A stretch of DNA of 64,000 nucleotides from Sipunculus nudus. Its lineage: Eukaryota; Annelida; Sipuncula; Golfingiida; Sipunculidae. Position 1 is the first letter of the stretch. Every line of letters starts with the position of its first letter. Position numbers and translations under genes: made by a program. The notes under the pieces are model-generated. The model was not told where the DNA came from and did no database searches. It saw nothing but the letters and a program-made list of their open reading frames with translations. Where the stretch lies: the NCBI GenBank assembly GCA_026874595.1, contig CM049308.1:24702367-24766366 (forward strand), written 5' to 3'. Positions 1 to 8,641 of the stretch are shown here, one piece after another.

Positions 1-258
1 TTTCTTTGGGTGAGTCTCCCAGTTTATGCAAATTTTGTGCTTGCCAGGTGATTGACTGTTTACAATGCCAAAACTATATAAATAACTTGATTGGTTGCTC
101 GCAACTTGTTTGTTAATGATTATTCATTATATTAATATACGATTAAGTTCCCACTGAGTTCATGGTTAGGTCAATTCTCTAGCAAATTCATCATGATTGG
201 TCTGTTTTATATTGTATATGGGTCCAATTAAGTCATTCACTATATGCTCCATTCCATA
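1..258. repeat. Outer end of the left arm of the large inverted duplication
   Basis: This segment is the reverse complement of about 9371-9640. The two share the TGATTGGTTGCTCGCAACTT region and the stretch around GGGTCCAATTAAGTCATTCA. It also resembles, in direct orientation, 9990-10130 and 49000-49130. It therefore belongs both to the inverted gene duplication and to a dispersed repeat family. The arm probably continues beyond the left edge, because the first exon of the left gene copy is not in the window. No coding content was recognised. Confidence 0.8.
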
Positions 259-1213
259 AAACAAAATAAACTTTTCATCACGAACATGAATTTAACTAAA
301 ATTTATATGATTCTTAAGTGGAGGAAAAATATTCTTTCAGACGACGTTTAAATGTTGACATTGCACAACAAGGATAAATATCTGTAATCATATTGCTCCA
401 AATTCCAACCCCTTTAAATTTTAAAACTTTACTGCAGGGTGTATTTTTACATACTGACACATAGAAAAAATGCATTTTTCTTGTTCTGAAATGATGTAAA
501 TATAAGTTTTTGCAAAATAATTTAGATTCAATTTAAGGTAACATTTCATAATTAACCTTATACATACAAACCACCACTATAATTATAGATATTTTCTAGA
601 GTTAATATCCTAAGGGAAATAAACATCATGAGTTAGTTTATTTGCATTAAGCCCTTGAACAAGTTTCCTCAGTTCAGTATTCATGCAATCAATAAGATCA
701 GATTGTTAAAATGAGCATTCATTTATTTGTAAGTATGCCTTGACTGCATGCAATAAGTTTGTCTTAGATGTTTTAAGATGTGGACTGATTGTCATAATTT
801 TAAATAGTTCTGTTCCTTAAATAAGGTGTAAGGTTTTTTTTTTACATAATTAATAAAACTTTAACATTTTAGCCATATGCATGGATTCCTTGGAGCAAGA
901 GGAATGAATTAACACTAAATTGGATGGAATTATTTGGAAAATAATGTTTCCACGAGACTTTGAAATTTGCTGATCGAGATATTTTATCATTTTACATCTT
1001 TACAGATATGGTGCAAAATGTTTTACCTTTCATCCAAGGAACCATTTCATCATGCATTACAAAATTTAACGGACATGGTTGATTATGTGACTGGTCTTAT
1101 TCCCCGAAAATATGTGACTGTAGTTATAAAAGTTGATTTCAGAAGATATTTTAATTTTAGAAAAATACAGTTTAAAGGGAAATTTAAACTATTTGCGCAA
1201 GATCAACAACCGA
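259..1213. other. Left-arm-specific spacer, no gene recognised
   Basis: This AT-rich stretch has no counterpart in the right arm, where the equivalent interval (9004-9370) is different and shorter. It lies in what would be the intron of the left copy of the secreted-protein gene. An 86-codon open frame at 967-1227 has no recognisable similarity. Confidence 0.5.
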
Positions 1214-1418
1214 TGAGGTCTCATTGAAGTGTCCATTGAGAACTAGCAGACACTTAAATTGTAATTTCGTGTCCAAATTTTCTTAAATTATCTCTTTTTT
1301 ATGGCTCATTTCAATGAGGTAGACACAATATTATAAAATATAAGGTATGATATATAATTGAATTTGAATTTGAGTTTGCATCTAATTCATAAGTGTACTT
1401 CTAGGGAGCTTCTCCCAG

Positions 1419-1592
1419 AATCAATCGTATACCTATAATGACGCTCAATATTAATGCGTATAATTGCAGTAAGCCATTCACAGAATTCATGCGTAAAACT
1501 GCAGTCAGCCTCGCACAGAATTCCTGCGTATAATTACAGTGACTCTCTCAAAGAATTCTTGTGTATAATTGCAGTGAGCCTCTCGCAGGAAT
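1419..1592 (+). repeat. Tandem 35-bp units, left copy
   Basis: About five units of 35 bp, each containing TATAAyTGCAG followed by GCC and GAATTC-like sequence. The units lead directly into the second exon of the left gene copy, and the last unit contains its splice acceptor (CAG at 1572-1574). The same array is present inverted at 8619-8793. The first unit here is degenerate. Confidence 0.8.
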
Positions 1593-1758
1593 CATGCGGA
1601 CCAGATATGGGGGGGGGGGGGGTGCGTGTCAGGCACCAGAAGGTCCGGCTTGTCATCCACATTCGGCTTGCCCGAACCCAGGTGACAATGGCTGCCCTGA
1701 AGGCGAGTTTTGCTGTAACCAAAACGCAACGGCCCCAGAGGAGTGTACACAGCCGTGA
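1575..1758 (+). pseudogene. Second exon of duplicated secreted Cys-rich gene, frame broken by poly-G
   Basis: Near-identical inverted copy of the exon at 8466-8641. The acceptor is at 1574 and the TGA stop at 1756-1758. The peptide contains the same cysteine framework, but a run of 14 G at 1609-1622 replaces 6 G in the other copy. This changes the frame by +8 (equal to +2), so the signal-peptide end and the Cys-rich part are in different frames. Otherwise the exon is well conserved, with at least two amino-acid differences from the right copy (Thr to Ala after the second Cys, Tyr to Asn after the CC pair). It may be a recent pseudogene, a slippage polymorphism, or a homopolymer error in the assembly. 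The first exon would lie left of the window. Confidence 0.75.
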
Positions 1759-2399
1759 GACAGCCCTACCTAGGGTAAGCGGTCAGCACTGGATTAAGCA
1801 CAGGGTCAAAGTACATGCATATGAAATTATGAATATTCATAGGGATCGATAGACGAAACATGTACCTTGCTGCTTAGCAATTAAAAATTATATGGAATGT
1901 ATAACTGTATGTAAATGGAACTTTAATGCCAACATTGATTCTTTGTGCTTTTATTCTATATATGATTTATTGATAAATCGGTGTTAAATTAAATACTAAA
2001 AATGCTATTTCAGGTTATCAGCTGGATTGAAGAGAACCATGCAGTCATTTTGAAAGGACAAAATAAAAATGTTACCAATATGACTATTGTTGTTTGTATA
2101 AAGGTTGAGAAAATTGCCGTATATTCCATTTACTTTGCAGTATAATTATTATTAAAGGAACTAAAATTATGCGTTACGCAAAAGAGTGGTTGAACTTCAT
2201 GACTGCGTTCAGGGGCGTAGCCAGGATTTAGGTAGGGGAGGGGGCCATCATCAGTGGCGGATAAAGAAATTCGAAAACAGGGGGGGGGGGGTGTAGGGGC
2301 GCTAATATGCATGTATGGGTAATAGGAAAACGGATATATATATGTATATTGTTACGGGGTGACATAAAAGCGGACCGAACTGTCTCGCTAGTGAAGCTT

Positions 2400-2480
2400 G
2401 CTTTGCCAGCGAAGTGGTTGGTACGCCGGATTTGTGCGCCACCGTTTTGGGTTCGAGTCCCGGATCGGCCCAGTATATTC
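2400..2480 (+). repeat. tRNA-like sequence with pol III A and B boxes (SINE-related)
   Basis: GGTTCGAGTCC at 2450-2460 matches the pol III B box exactly. GCCAGCGAAGTGG at 2405-2417 is a weaker A box at the correct distance. The 5' end does not pair with the GGATCGGC 3' end as an acceptor stem, so this is not an intact tRNA. It looks like the head of a tRNA-derived SINE, or a degenerate tRNA pseudogene, carried inside the transposon. Confidence 0.55.
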
Positions 2481-3335
2481 CCCTGATCAATTTGTTTTCG
2501 TAACAATATATATTATTATTAATATTTACTATACTTTATATATTTTAGTGTATGAATATATATATATATATATATTTATTTTCTATTATGAACCATGGTG
2601 TAATTAAGGTAAGTTACAGGTACATGGGGAGGGTATGGGAGGGGGTTTCCCCCTCACATATTGGGAAAATTTTTAATATATATGTAAAGAGGACATTTTG
2701 AGGCATTTTTTAAAAAAAAAATAAGGATTTCCTGTTCCTGAAAACAGTTGCCTGACGTCATTGCGTTATGTAGTCAAACTGTTGAGAGGTTCAATATTTA
2801 ATATTTATATATCTTAAAATTAGGATATAAAATTTCATTCGCCTTCAAACGAGTCAATGGCGCAAAAGCGCAATCACGTTTGTAACTATCAAAATATTAT
2901 CTTTTAAATGTAATGCTCGTGGTGAAATAACTGATAAACTGAATTATTATGTTAAACTTTGCATTTAACCGGGTTCCGTGGTCTCGACAGCACACAGGAC
3001 TCCTGAGAGCTCAACACAGATTGCGAGTTTAAGTACCGGTATCACCAGAGGAGCCGTATTTTGTTCACGGTCGACCCCAACCAGGGCCCGGTGCTCGATC
3101 GATCTGCAGTTGTTCTGCAGCTGTAAATAAATATCCTAATACTCAATTAATAAATTTGAAAGTAATTGTAACTGCAGATAACTTAAATAAAGTCTAATTC
3201 CTTATTAATCATAAGAAACATGAAAAACGAAAATTAATCTAGAAAATCGAAAATATGATAAAATGAGAGATTTTGCAGCTCAACGGGGGCCGCGCGCCGA
3301 AGGCCACTGATAGCATATATCCACCACTGATTTAA

Positions 3336-3338
<3 letters not shown>

Positions 3339-3388
<50 letters not shown>
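3339..3388. repeat. (TA)n microsatellite
   Basis: Uninterrupted AT dinucleotide run of about 48 bp inside the 2210-3498 element. Confidence 0.95.
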
Positions 3389-3392
<4 letters not shown>

Positions 3393-3499
3393 ATCAGATT
3401 AAGTGAAATTCCGAAAGGACGGCGAGTACTGGATAGGACCGGGGCGGGGAAGGGGTGGCCATGGCCCCCTGCGGCCCCCCCCCTTTGCTACGCCCTTGG

Positions 3500-4653
3500 C
3501 GTTTAACATCCAACCGAAACTTCACTGATTGGCCATTTCCCTGTATTAACTAGTACCATAGTTATTGCAATGTCAGTATCCAACAAAAAAATTATCACAG
3601 ACAATCCAAATGAATACATTCAACACTTTTCTTATGTATGTAGGATGGTAACACATGTTCACTCGTCCTAGAATCGGATTCACATTTTAATTTTGCGTGG
3701 AACTGGGGGCGCTGTTCTAGTATGACCATTACTATTAGCACCACCAATAGCTGATATGCAAAGCTGCTATAAAAGGTCCGATTGTACTATAGGATATAGA
3801 TGGTATGAATCATAAAATGTGGGAAAAGCGTGCAACCCTATCAGAATGGTTTCTCTGGGGAACCCAAAGATGTCAGCAATATCTGTTTTTTAAAGGAGTT
3901 TGAATCTTAGTTAGAGTGGCGCAGTTCACAGTCCCAGAATCGGACTGACTGAAAGTGAAGTCGGCACTCGAGCCAGTCACAGGTCTCCGGAAAATCCAGC
4001 CTTCACTGGCTCCCTCAGCAACGACACTGTTTGACAGATTCAGTCTTTTTTTTTTTATTTACAGTTAGATATTTAAGGCGAAGGTAGAAGACACTGATAG
4101 AGTTATTGATCATATAGTGAGAGTATAGAGGAAGCCGGAGAACCCGGAGAGAACCACCGACCTTGGACGGGCAACTAAAGCCCGTTCTCATGGCAGCACC
4201 TGTGATCGAACCCGGATCGCCAGCGGAGAAGGCCGGGCGTTTTACCGCTCAGTTGCCCAGAATCGACTCGCAAATTCTTTTCGAGTAAAACTGGCGGCGC
4301 TATTCAGGTCGATCATTATTGTTGGCGCCATATATAGCTTATATCAAAGGCAGCGCGGATATCTAACGCTGCTATAAAAGCTCCATATAAACTATCAGAT
4401 ATAGGTGGGATGAATACAGAGCGTGCAACCCTATCAGAATGGTTTATCTGAGGAACCGAAAGACGTCAGCAATATCTGTTTTGTTTTTTTTAAAGATTTT
4501 CAGCATTTGAATTTACTTACTATATAACACCATAAAGGATTGTGAACAGCAGATTCAAATACACACTGGATAATATTCATCAACATATATCTATATGTCA
4601 TTATCCTTGGGAAGTTTTCCATAAAACTTAGCACGGCGACTTTTCTTATGGGT

Positions 4654-4654
<1 letters not shown>
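3500..4654. repeat. Composite repeat block (left copy, minus orientation)
   Basis: Reverse complement of most of 15370-16785. Its first part also matches 7610-7985 in inverted orientation. Read on the minus strand it comprises a segment ending in the CCATAAGAAAGTCGCCGTGC region, a CAGATATTGCTGACGTCTTT module, a tRNA-derived SINE, a second copy of the CAGATATTG module, and a segment ending near TTAACTAGTACCATAG. The SINE occupies the same place in all copies, so it inserted before the block was duplicated. Confidence 0.8.
3945..4262 (-). mobile_element. tRNA-derived SINE, minus strand
   Basis: On the minus strand it carries A-box-like GCAACTGAGCGGTAAAA (4240-4258), B-box-like GGTTCGATCAC (4203-4213), a stretch with GGTTCTCTCCGGGTTCTCC, and a tail region with ACTGTAAATAAAAAAAAAA. 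The same element is complete on the plus strand at 16188-16510 and truncated at 7535-7612. This layout (tRNA head, unique body, A-rich stretch) is that of a tRNA-derived SINE. The family name is not known to me. Confidence 0.75.

Positions 4655-4699
<45 letters not shown>
4655..4699. repeat. (TA)n microsatellite
   Basis: TA run next to the left end of the Penelope-like element. A matching TA run lies on the other side (6601-6657). Confidence 0.95.
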
Positions 4700-4701
<2 letters not shown>

Positions 4702-4882
4702 TAGAAATGATCTGCGGGTATGCAGTCTTTCCTGTGCGGTCACACAGCGCTCTATGTTTTGCAACAGAGCATGATATGATAGATATGTGATGAATCTGGG
4801 TCACGACCGTCGGTTTCGCCTCGTCGACTCGTCAGGTGACTGAAATTCAACTATTTGCGATATTGGTTTTTATAATTTCTTT

Positions 4883-5452
4883 TTAGCACGGTTGGGTGCC
4901 CTTGGACCATGGCGGCAGGTGGACACAATTTCCGAACGTTTGTTCAAAAGGTTCTTTTGTTTTGAGCTTATGATTGCTAGTTTCTCTGCCAAACACAGAT
5001 TGCACTGATGTGAAGAGGTCAAAAATGTGTTTGACTGCTAGATTATAGACCAGGTGATAGTGAAGCTTTGTTGCTTGTCTTTCAGGGTCCAAATGTATTT
5101 GGCAAGCTCGGTTTCGTTTGAATGGGTCCTGTGCGTGAATGATTTCTTGTGGTTGTAATACCTTTGTTTGAAGGTCCACCGGTCATGCCAATGTATGAGT
5201 TAACTGTACCGTTGCTGTGTACGTCGGCTTGGTAGACAATGGACGGGGTTAGGCACTTTCCATTGAGAGGAGAGTCAGATTTGTCACGGCAGTTGCATAG
5301 CCTTTGTTGGGTACTCCTTGTTGCCTTTCAGACAGTAATCTTGTGTTGTGGCTTTGTATTATTGATCTAACGTTCTTCATGCAGATATAGCTAATTTTCA
5401 GATTGTTTTTGTTGAATAATTTGTGCAATGCGTGATTTTTTGGAAAGTGTTT
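4883..5452 (-). pseudogene. Inverted partial copy of the Penelope-like ORF (GIY-YIG end)
   Basis: Reverse complement of 5923-6508. It starts inside the region encoding the HFPKNHALHKLF part and runs to the common stop. Just after the GIY-YIG signature the right copy has GGTGGCCCC, whereas this copy has GGTGGACC (plus-strand coordinates about 5175-5183). The result is a one-base loss that breaks the frame. It has no start region or RT domain and is non-functional as a gene. Confidence 0.75.
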
Positions 5453-5461
5453 GGAAAGTGA

Positions 5462-6508
5462 CCCGGAGCAGACAGGAACAGGAAAAAACTAATTGAAATC
5501 TTCACCACCATGGACCTGAAAATTAAAGTGGAAACAAACCTGACATCAGTCAACTACCTAGATGTCTCACTGGACCTCCAATCTGAAAATTTCAGCCCCT
5601 ACAGGAAGCCAAACGATCAGCCAATGTTTATTAATACAAAATCAGACCATCCCCAAGCTATTATTCGAAACATCCCTGCAGCTGTCAACAAGCGCCTTTC
5701 AGAACTCTCTCAAGATGAAAACACCTTCAGAAAAGCATCAAAAGAATACGAACAAGCACTCAACAATAGCGGATACGAGCAAAAACTTAGTTATATCGCC
5801 CCACAGGAAGCTGCCGGAAAACGCCGCAAAAACCGAACCAGAAATATCATTTGGTTTAACCCTCCGAACAGTGCAATCGTGAAAACAAATATCGGCAAAA
5901 TTTTCTTGAAACTTGTAGCCCAACACTTTCCAAAAAATCACGCATTGCACAAATTATTCAGCAAAAAAAATCTGAAAATTAGCTATAGCTGCATGAAGAA
6001 CGTTAGATCATTAATACAAAGCCACAACACAAGATTACTGTCTGAAAGGCAACAAGGAGTACCCACACAACAAAGTCTATGCAACTGCCGTGACAAATCT
6101 GACTCTCCTCTCAATGGAAAGTGCCTAACCCCGTCCATTGTCTACCAAGTCGACGTACACAGCAACGGTACAGTTAACTCATACATTGGCATGACCGGTG
6201 GCCCCTTCAAACAAAGGTATTACAACCACAAGAAATCATTCACGCACAGGACCCATTCAAACGAAACCGAGCTTGCCAAATACATTTGGACCCTGAAAGA
6301 CAAGCAACAAAGCTTCACTATCACCTGGTCTATAATCCAGCAGTCAAACACATTTTTGACCTCTTCACGTCAGTGCAATCTATGTTTGGCAGAGAAATTA
6401 GCAATCATAAGCTTAAAACAAAAGAACCTTTTGAACAAACGTTCGGAAATTGTGTCCACCTGCCGCCATGGTCCAAGGGCACCCAACCGTGCTAAAAAGA
6501 AATTATAA
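5462..6508 (+). CDS. Penelope-like element protein, 5'-truncated (RT tail plus GIY-YIG nuclease)
   Basis: The open frame extends from 5462, just after an in-frame TGA. The first ATG is at 5510 and gives 332 residues. Residues 1-60 resemble the end of a Penelope-like reverse transcriptase (VNYLDVSLDL, PYRKPND, then a SDHP..IIRNIP stretch). Residues 110-170 carry WFNPP, TNIGKIFLKL and HFPKNHALHKLF. Cys191, Cys193 and Cys205 precede a GIY-YIG-type endonuclease domain: SYIGMTGG at 224-231, then Arg236, His240 and the candidate catalytic Glu in ETELAKYIW (252-260). The QCNLC motif is at 289-292. The catalytic YADD part of the RT is missing, so the protein cannot be active by itself. The domain order matches the Penelope class and not LINE or LTR elements. 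The junction at about 5453 is where the inverted copy begins. Confidence 0.88.
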   Translation, partial: PGADRNRKKLIEIFTTMDLKIKVETNLTSVNYLDVSLDLQSENFSPYRKPNDQPMFINTKSDHPQAIIRNIPAAVNKRLSELSQDENTFRKASKEYEQALNNSGYEQKLSYIAPQEAAGKRRKNRTRNIIWFNPPNSAIVKTNIGKIFLKLVAQHFPKNHALHKLFSKKNLKISYSCMKNVRSLIQSHNTRLLSERQQGVPTQQSLCNCRDKSDSPLNGKCLTPSIVYQVDVHSNGTVNSYIGMTGGPFKQRYYNHKKSFTHRTHSNETELAKYIWTLKDKQQSFTITWSIIQQSNTFLTSSRQCNLCLAEKLAIISLKQKNLLNKRSEIVSTCRHGPRAPNRAKKKL

Positions 6509-6597
6509 AAACCAATATCGCAAATAGTTGAATTTCAGTCACCTGACGAGCCGACGAGGCGAAACCGACGGTCGTGACCCAGATTCATCACATATCG

Positions 6598-6600
<3 letters not shown>

Positions 6601-6657
<57 letters not shown>
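6601..6657. repeat. (TA)n microsatellite
   Basis: About 57 bp of AT dinucleotides between the Penelope-like element and the block at 6658. Confidence 0.95.
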
Positions 6658-6659
<2 letters not shown>

Positions 6660-7137
6660 AGCATTGTCTAACATAGTTAAGTCCTCCAGAAACCTCATTA
6701 AAGTCAGATCAACTTTCCTGCATTATTATTGGTATTACTCCATATTTCTCTTCTGAGAGACTGAAGTAATTATTCTAAGGTATAAAAATGAATATTTTAT
6801 AACTAGGGTTTCTATGTTTCCTGTGAGTTAATGCATCGTTTAACATGAAACAAGGGATGACTATGCAGTGACAGTGGCAAGCACACAACATTTTCTTAAA
6901 ATCAAGCTGAAGTACGGTATCCGTGTAGATGAAATATTATCATTAAATATTTTAAACACCTCAGTAAAACAAGAAGTATTCGCTAGTCAAAGACAAACTA
7001 CTAGATATTGTTACAGTTAAAGCAATATCTGGTCTCAATGTATTAGGCATCATATTAACATTATTATCAATTGAATATGGTTCGAAAGGTACCCTTAAGC
7101 TAATTATAAGTATTATCTCAAAGCAAAATGTGCCGCC
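6658..7137 (-). repeat. Copy of RSPH4A-intron-derived block, inverted relative to 15 kb copy
   Basis: Reverse complement of about 14820-15290 (CCAGCATTGTCTAACATAG at one end, CAAAGCAMAATG at the other). More distantly it matches 30720-31260, inside RSPH4A intron 4. Here it is joined directly to the 7138 block, while in the 15 kb copy the same pieces are separated by a TA run and another segment. An inversion has therefore occurred. Confidence 0.75.
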
Positions 7138-7998
7138 AGGCACGATTTTCTAAATGTCAGAAGTGTTAGAAAGCTCCGGCTTTTATTTTGTGTCCAAATG
7201 GCGAGCGCCATCAGCGGTTTCAAAATTTTTGCAGGGTCGGGGTTTGATAAGCGCACCGAAATACGACAGGAATATACTCCGAGGAAAGATTGAGAATGGA
7301 AATCAGTTTGGGTGCCATTACGTCCGCATCTTACGAGCAGAAGCGGAGAGAACGCCTTGGAAATGTCCAAACTCTCATCTTCGATTCACAGCAGGCCTCC
7401 TACCATGATCAGATAACGCCCTAACTAAGATTTGAAGTTCTTTCAAAAACCAGATATTGCTGACGTCTTTTATAGCAGTGTTAGATATCCGCGCAACCTT
7501 TGATATAAGCTATATATGGTGCTAACAATTGCCTTAAATATCTAACTGTAAATAAAAACACGACTGAATCTGTCAAACAATATCGTTGCTGATGGAGCCA
7601 GTGAGGCCGGATTGCTGACGTCTTTGGGTTCCTCAGAGAAACCATTCTGATAGGGCTGCACGCTCATCCCACATTTTATGATTCATACCACCTATATCCT
7701 ATAGTACAATCGGACCTTTTATAGCAACGTTACATATAAGCTATAGGTGGTGTTAATAGTAATGGTCATACTAGAACAGCGCCCCCAGTTCCACGCAAAA
7801 TTAAAATGTGAATCCGATTCTAGGACGAGTGAACATGTGTTACCATCCTACATACATAAGAAAATTGTTGAATGTATTCATTTGGATTGTCAGTGATAAT
7901 TTTTTTATTGGATACTGACATTGCAATAACTATGATACTAGTTAATATAGGGAAATGGCCAATTAGTAAAGTGTTTTGATATTGTGGCTTTGGTTGAA
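7138..7998 (+). repeat. Composite repeat block, right arm
   Basis: 7138-7450 matches 15650-15965 in direct orientation. Then come a truncated CAGATATTG module, a fused SINE remnant (about 7535-7612), a full CAGATATTG module, and a segment that is the reverse complement of 3505-3900. It lacks the SINE head that is present in the other two copies. Small frames here (for example around 7154-7408) are not recognised as genes. Confidence 0.75.
7535..7612 (+). mobile_element. SINE remnant, 3' part only
   Basis: Starts at TAAATATCTAACTGTAAATA and runs through GACTGAATCTGTCAAACAAT to CCAGTGAGGCCGG. It matches 16370-16445. The tRNA head has been deleted together with part of the preceding module (the join is near 7530). 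Confidence 0.7.
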
Positions 7999-8014
7999 TG
8001 TTCAACGCAGTCAT
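7990..8014. other. Empty target site for the 2210-3498 transposon
   Basis: On the minus strand this reads GACTGCGTTGAACATTCAAC with a single GCGTT. The left arm reads GACTGCGTT, then the element, then GCGTTTAACATCCAAC. It documents that the transposon inserted after the arms were duplicated. Confidence 0.85.
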
Positions 8015-8465
8015 CAAGTTCAACCACTCTTTTGCGTAAATGCATAATTTTAGTTCCTTTAATAATAATTATCCTGCAAAGTAAATGGAATATACGACAA
8101 TTTTCTCAACCTTCATACATGTAACGAAAAACAACAGTCATATTGGTAACATTTTTATTTAGTAAACCTTTCAAAATGACTGCATGGTTCTCTTCAATCC
8201 AGCTGATAACCTGAAATAGCAGTTTAAGTATTTGATTTAACACCGATTTATCAATAAATCATATATAGAATGAAAACACAAAGAATCAATGTTGGCATTA
8301 AAGTTCCATTTAAATACAGTTATACATTCCTTATTATTTTTAATGACTACGCAGCAAGGAACATGTTTCGTCTATCGATCCCTATGAATATTCATAATTC
8401 CATATGCATGTACTTTGACCCTGTGCATAATCCAGTGCTGACCGCATACCCTAGGTAGGGCTGTC

Positions 8466-8641
8466 TCACGGCTGTGTACACTCCTCTGGGGCCGTTGCGT
8501 TTTGGTAACAGCAAAACTCGCCTTCAGGGCAGCCATTGTCACCTGGGTTTGGGCAAGCCGAATGTGGATGACAAGCCGGACCTTCTGGTGTCTGACACGC
8601 ACCCCCCATATCTGGTCCGCATGATTCCTGCGAGAGGCTCA
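8466..8641 (-). CDS. Secreted Cys-rich protein, exon 2 (residues 13-70)
   Basis: Phase-2 start after CAG at 8644-8642 and TGA stop at 8468-8466. It contains all eight cysteines. It is duplicated in inverted orientation at 1575-1758 with few changes, so it is conserved across the two arms apart from the poly-G difference. Confidence 0.8.

Larger units (their letters stand above)
1214..2209. repeat. Left arm of inverted duplication, gene-bearing block
   Basis: Reads as the reverse complement of about 8000-9003. Shared landmarks are the ATGAGGTCTCATTGAAGTGT end, the 35-bp tandem units, the second exon of the secreted Cys-rich gene, its 3' flank and the TTGCGTAA-containing stretch near 2170. Similarity looks above 90 percent by eye. 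The block ends where a 1.3 kb element is inserted at 2210. The right arm preserves the uninterrupted site at 7990-8014. Confidence 0.85.
2210..3498. mobile_element. DNA transposon with CAGGGGCGTAGC ends (hAT-like TIR), non-autonomous
   Basis: The left end is CAGGGGCGTAGCCAGG and the right end reads GCTACGCCCTTG, giving a terminal inverted repeat of about 12 bp with one mismatch. It is flanked by a 5-bp duplication GCGTT (2205-2209 and 3499-3503). The inverted copy of this locus at 7990-8014 has a single GCGTT and no element, so the insertion and its boundaries are well supported. TIRs of this type are typical of hAT elements, but hAT normally duplicates 8 bp. No transposase was recognised. 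Inside are a tRNA-like sequence, G-runs and a TA microsatellite. Confidence 0.85.
4771..6604. mobile_element. Penelope-like retroelement arranged as inverted repeat
   Basis: Two inverted arms of about 680 bp (4771-5452 and 5923-6604) carry the C-terminal part of a Penelope-like ORF. A 470-bp spacer between them holds the upstream RT-thumb-like coding part of the right copy. The outer ends both read GATmGATATGTGATGAATCT and abut TA microsatellites. Penelope-like elements are known to produce partial inverted or tandem copies with pseudo-LTRs, which fits this layout. The element sits at the centre of the larger inverted duplication of the flanks. Confidence 0.85.

Noticed and set aside
1454-1852. 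132-codon frame across the 35-bp units and exon 2 region
   Set aside because: It runs through tandem repeats and reads exon 2 in a frame without the cysteine pattern. It is a by-product of the array and the poly-G shift.
2400-2480. Functional tRNA gene
   Set aside because: The B box is perfect, but the 5' and 3' ends do not form an acceptor stem and no clean anticodon arm is seen. It is embedded in a transposon.
4883-5179. 98-codon minus-strand frame in the left Penelope arm, also seen at 6286-6495
   Set aside because: It is out of frame with the GIY-YIG protein and is a shadow reading of the same DNA.
7154-7408. Conserved-looking 84-codon frame also present at 15663-15875
   Set aside because: The DNA is conserved because the blocks are recent duplicates. 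Frames on both strands stay open equally, and neither resembles a known protein.
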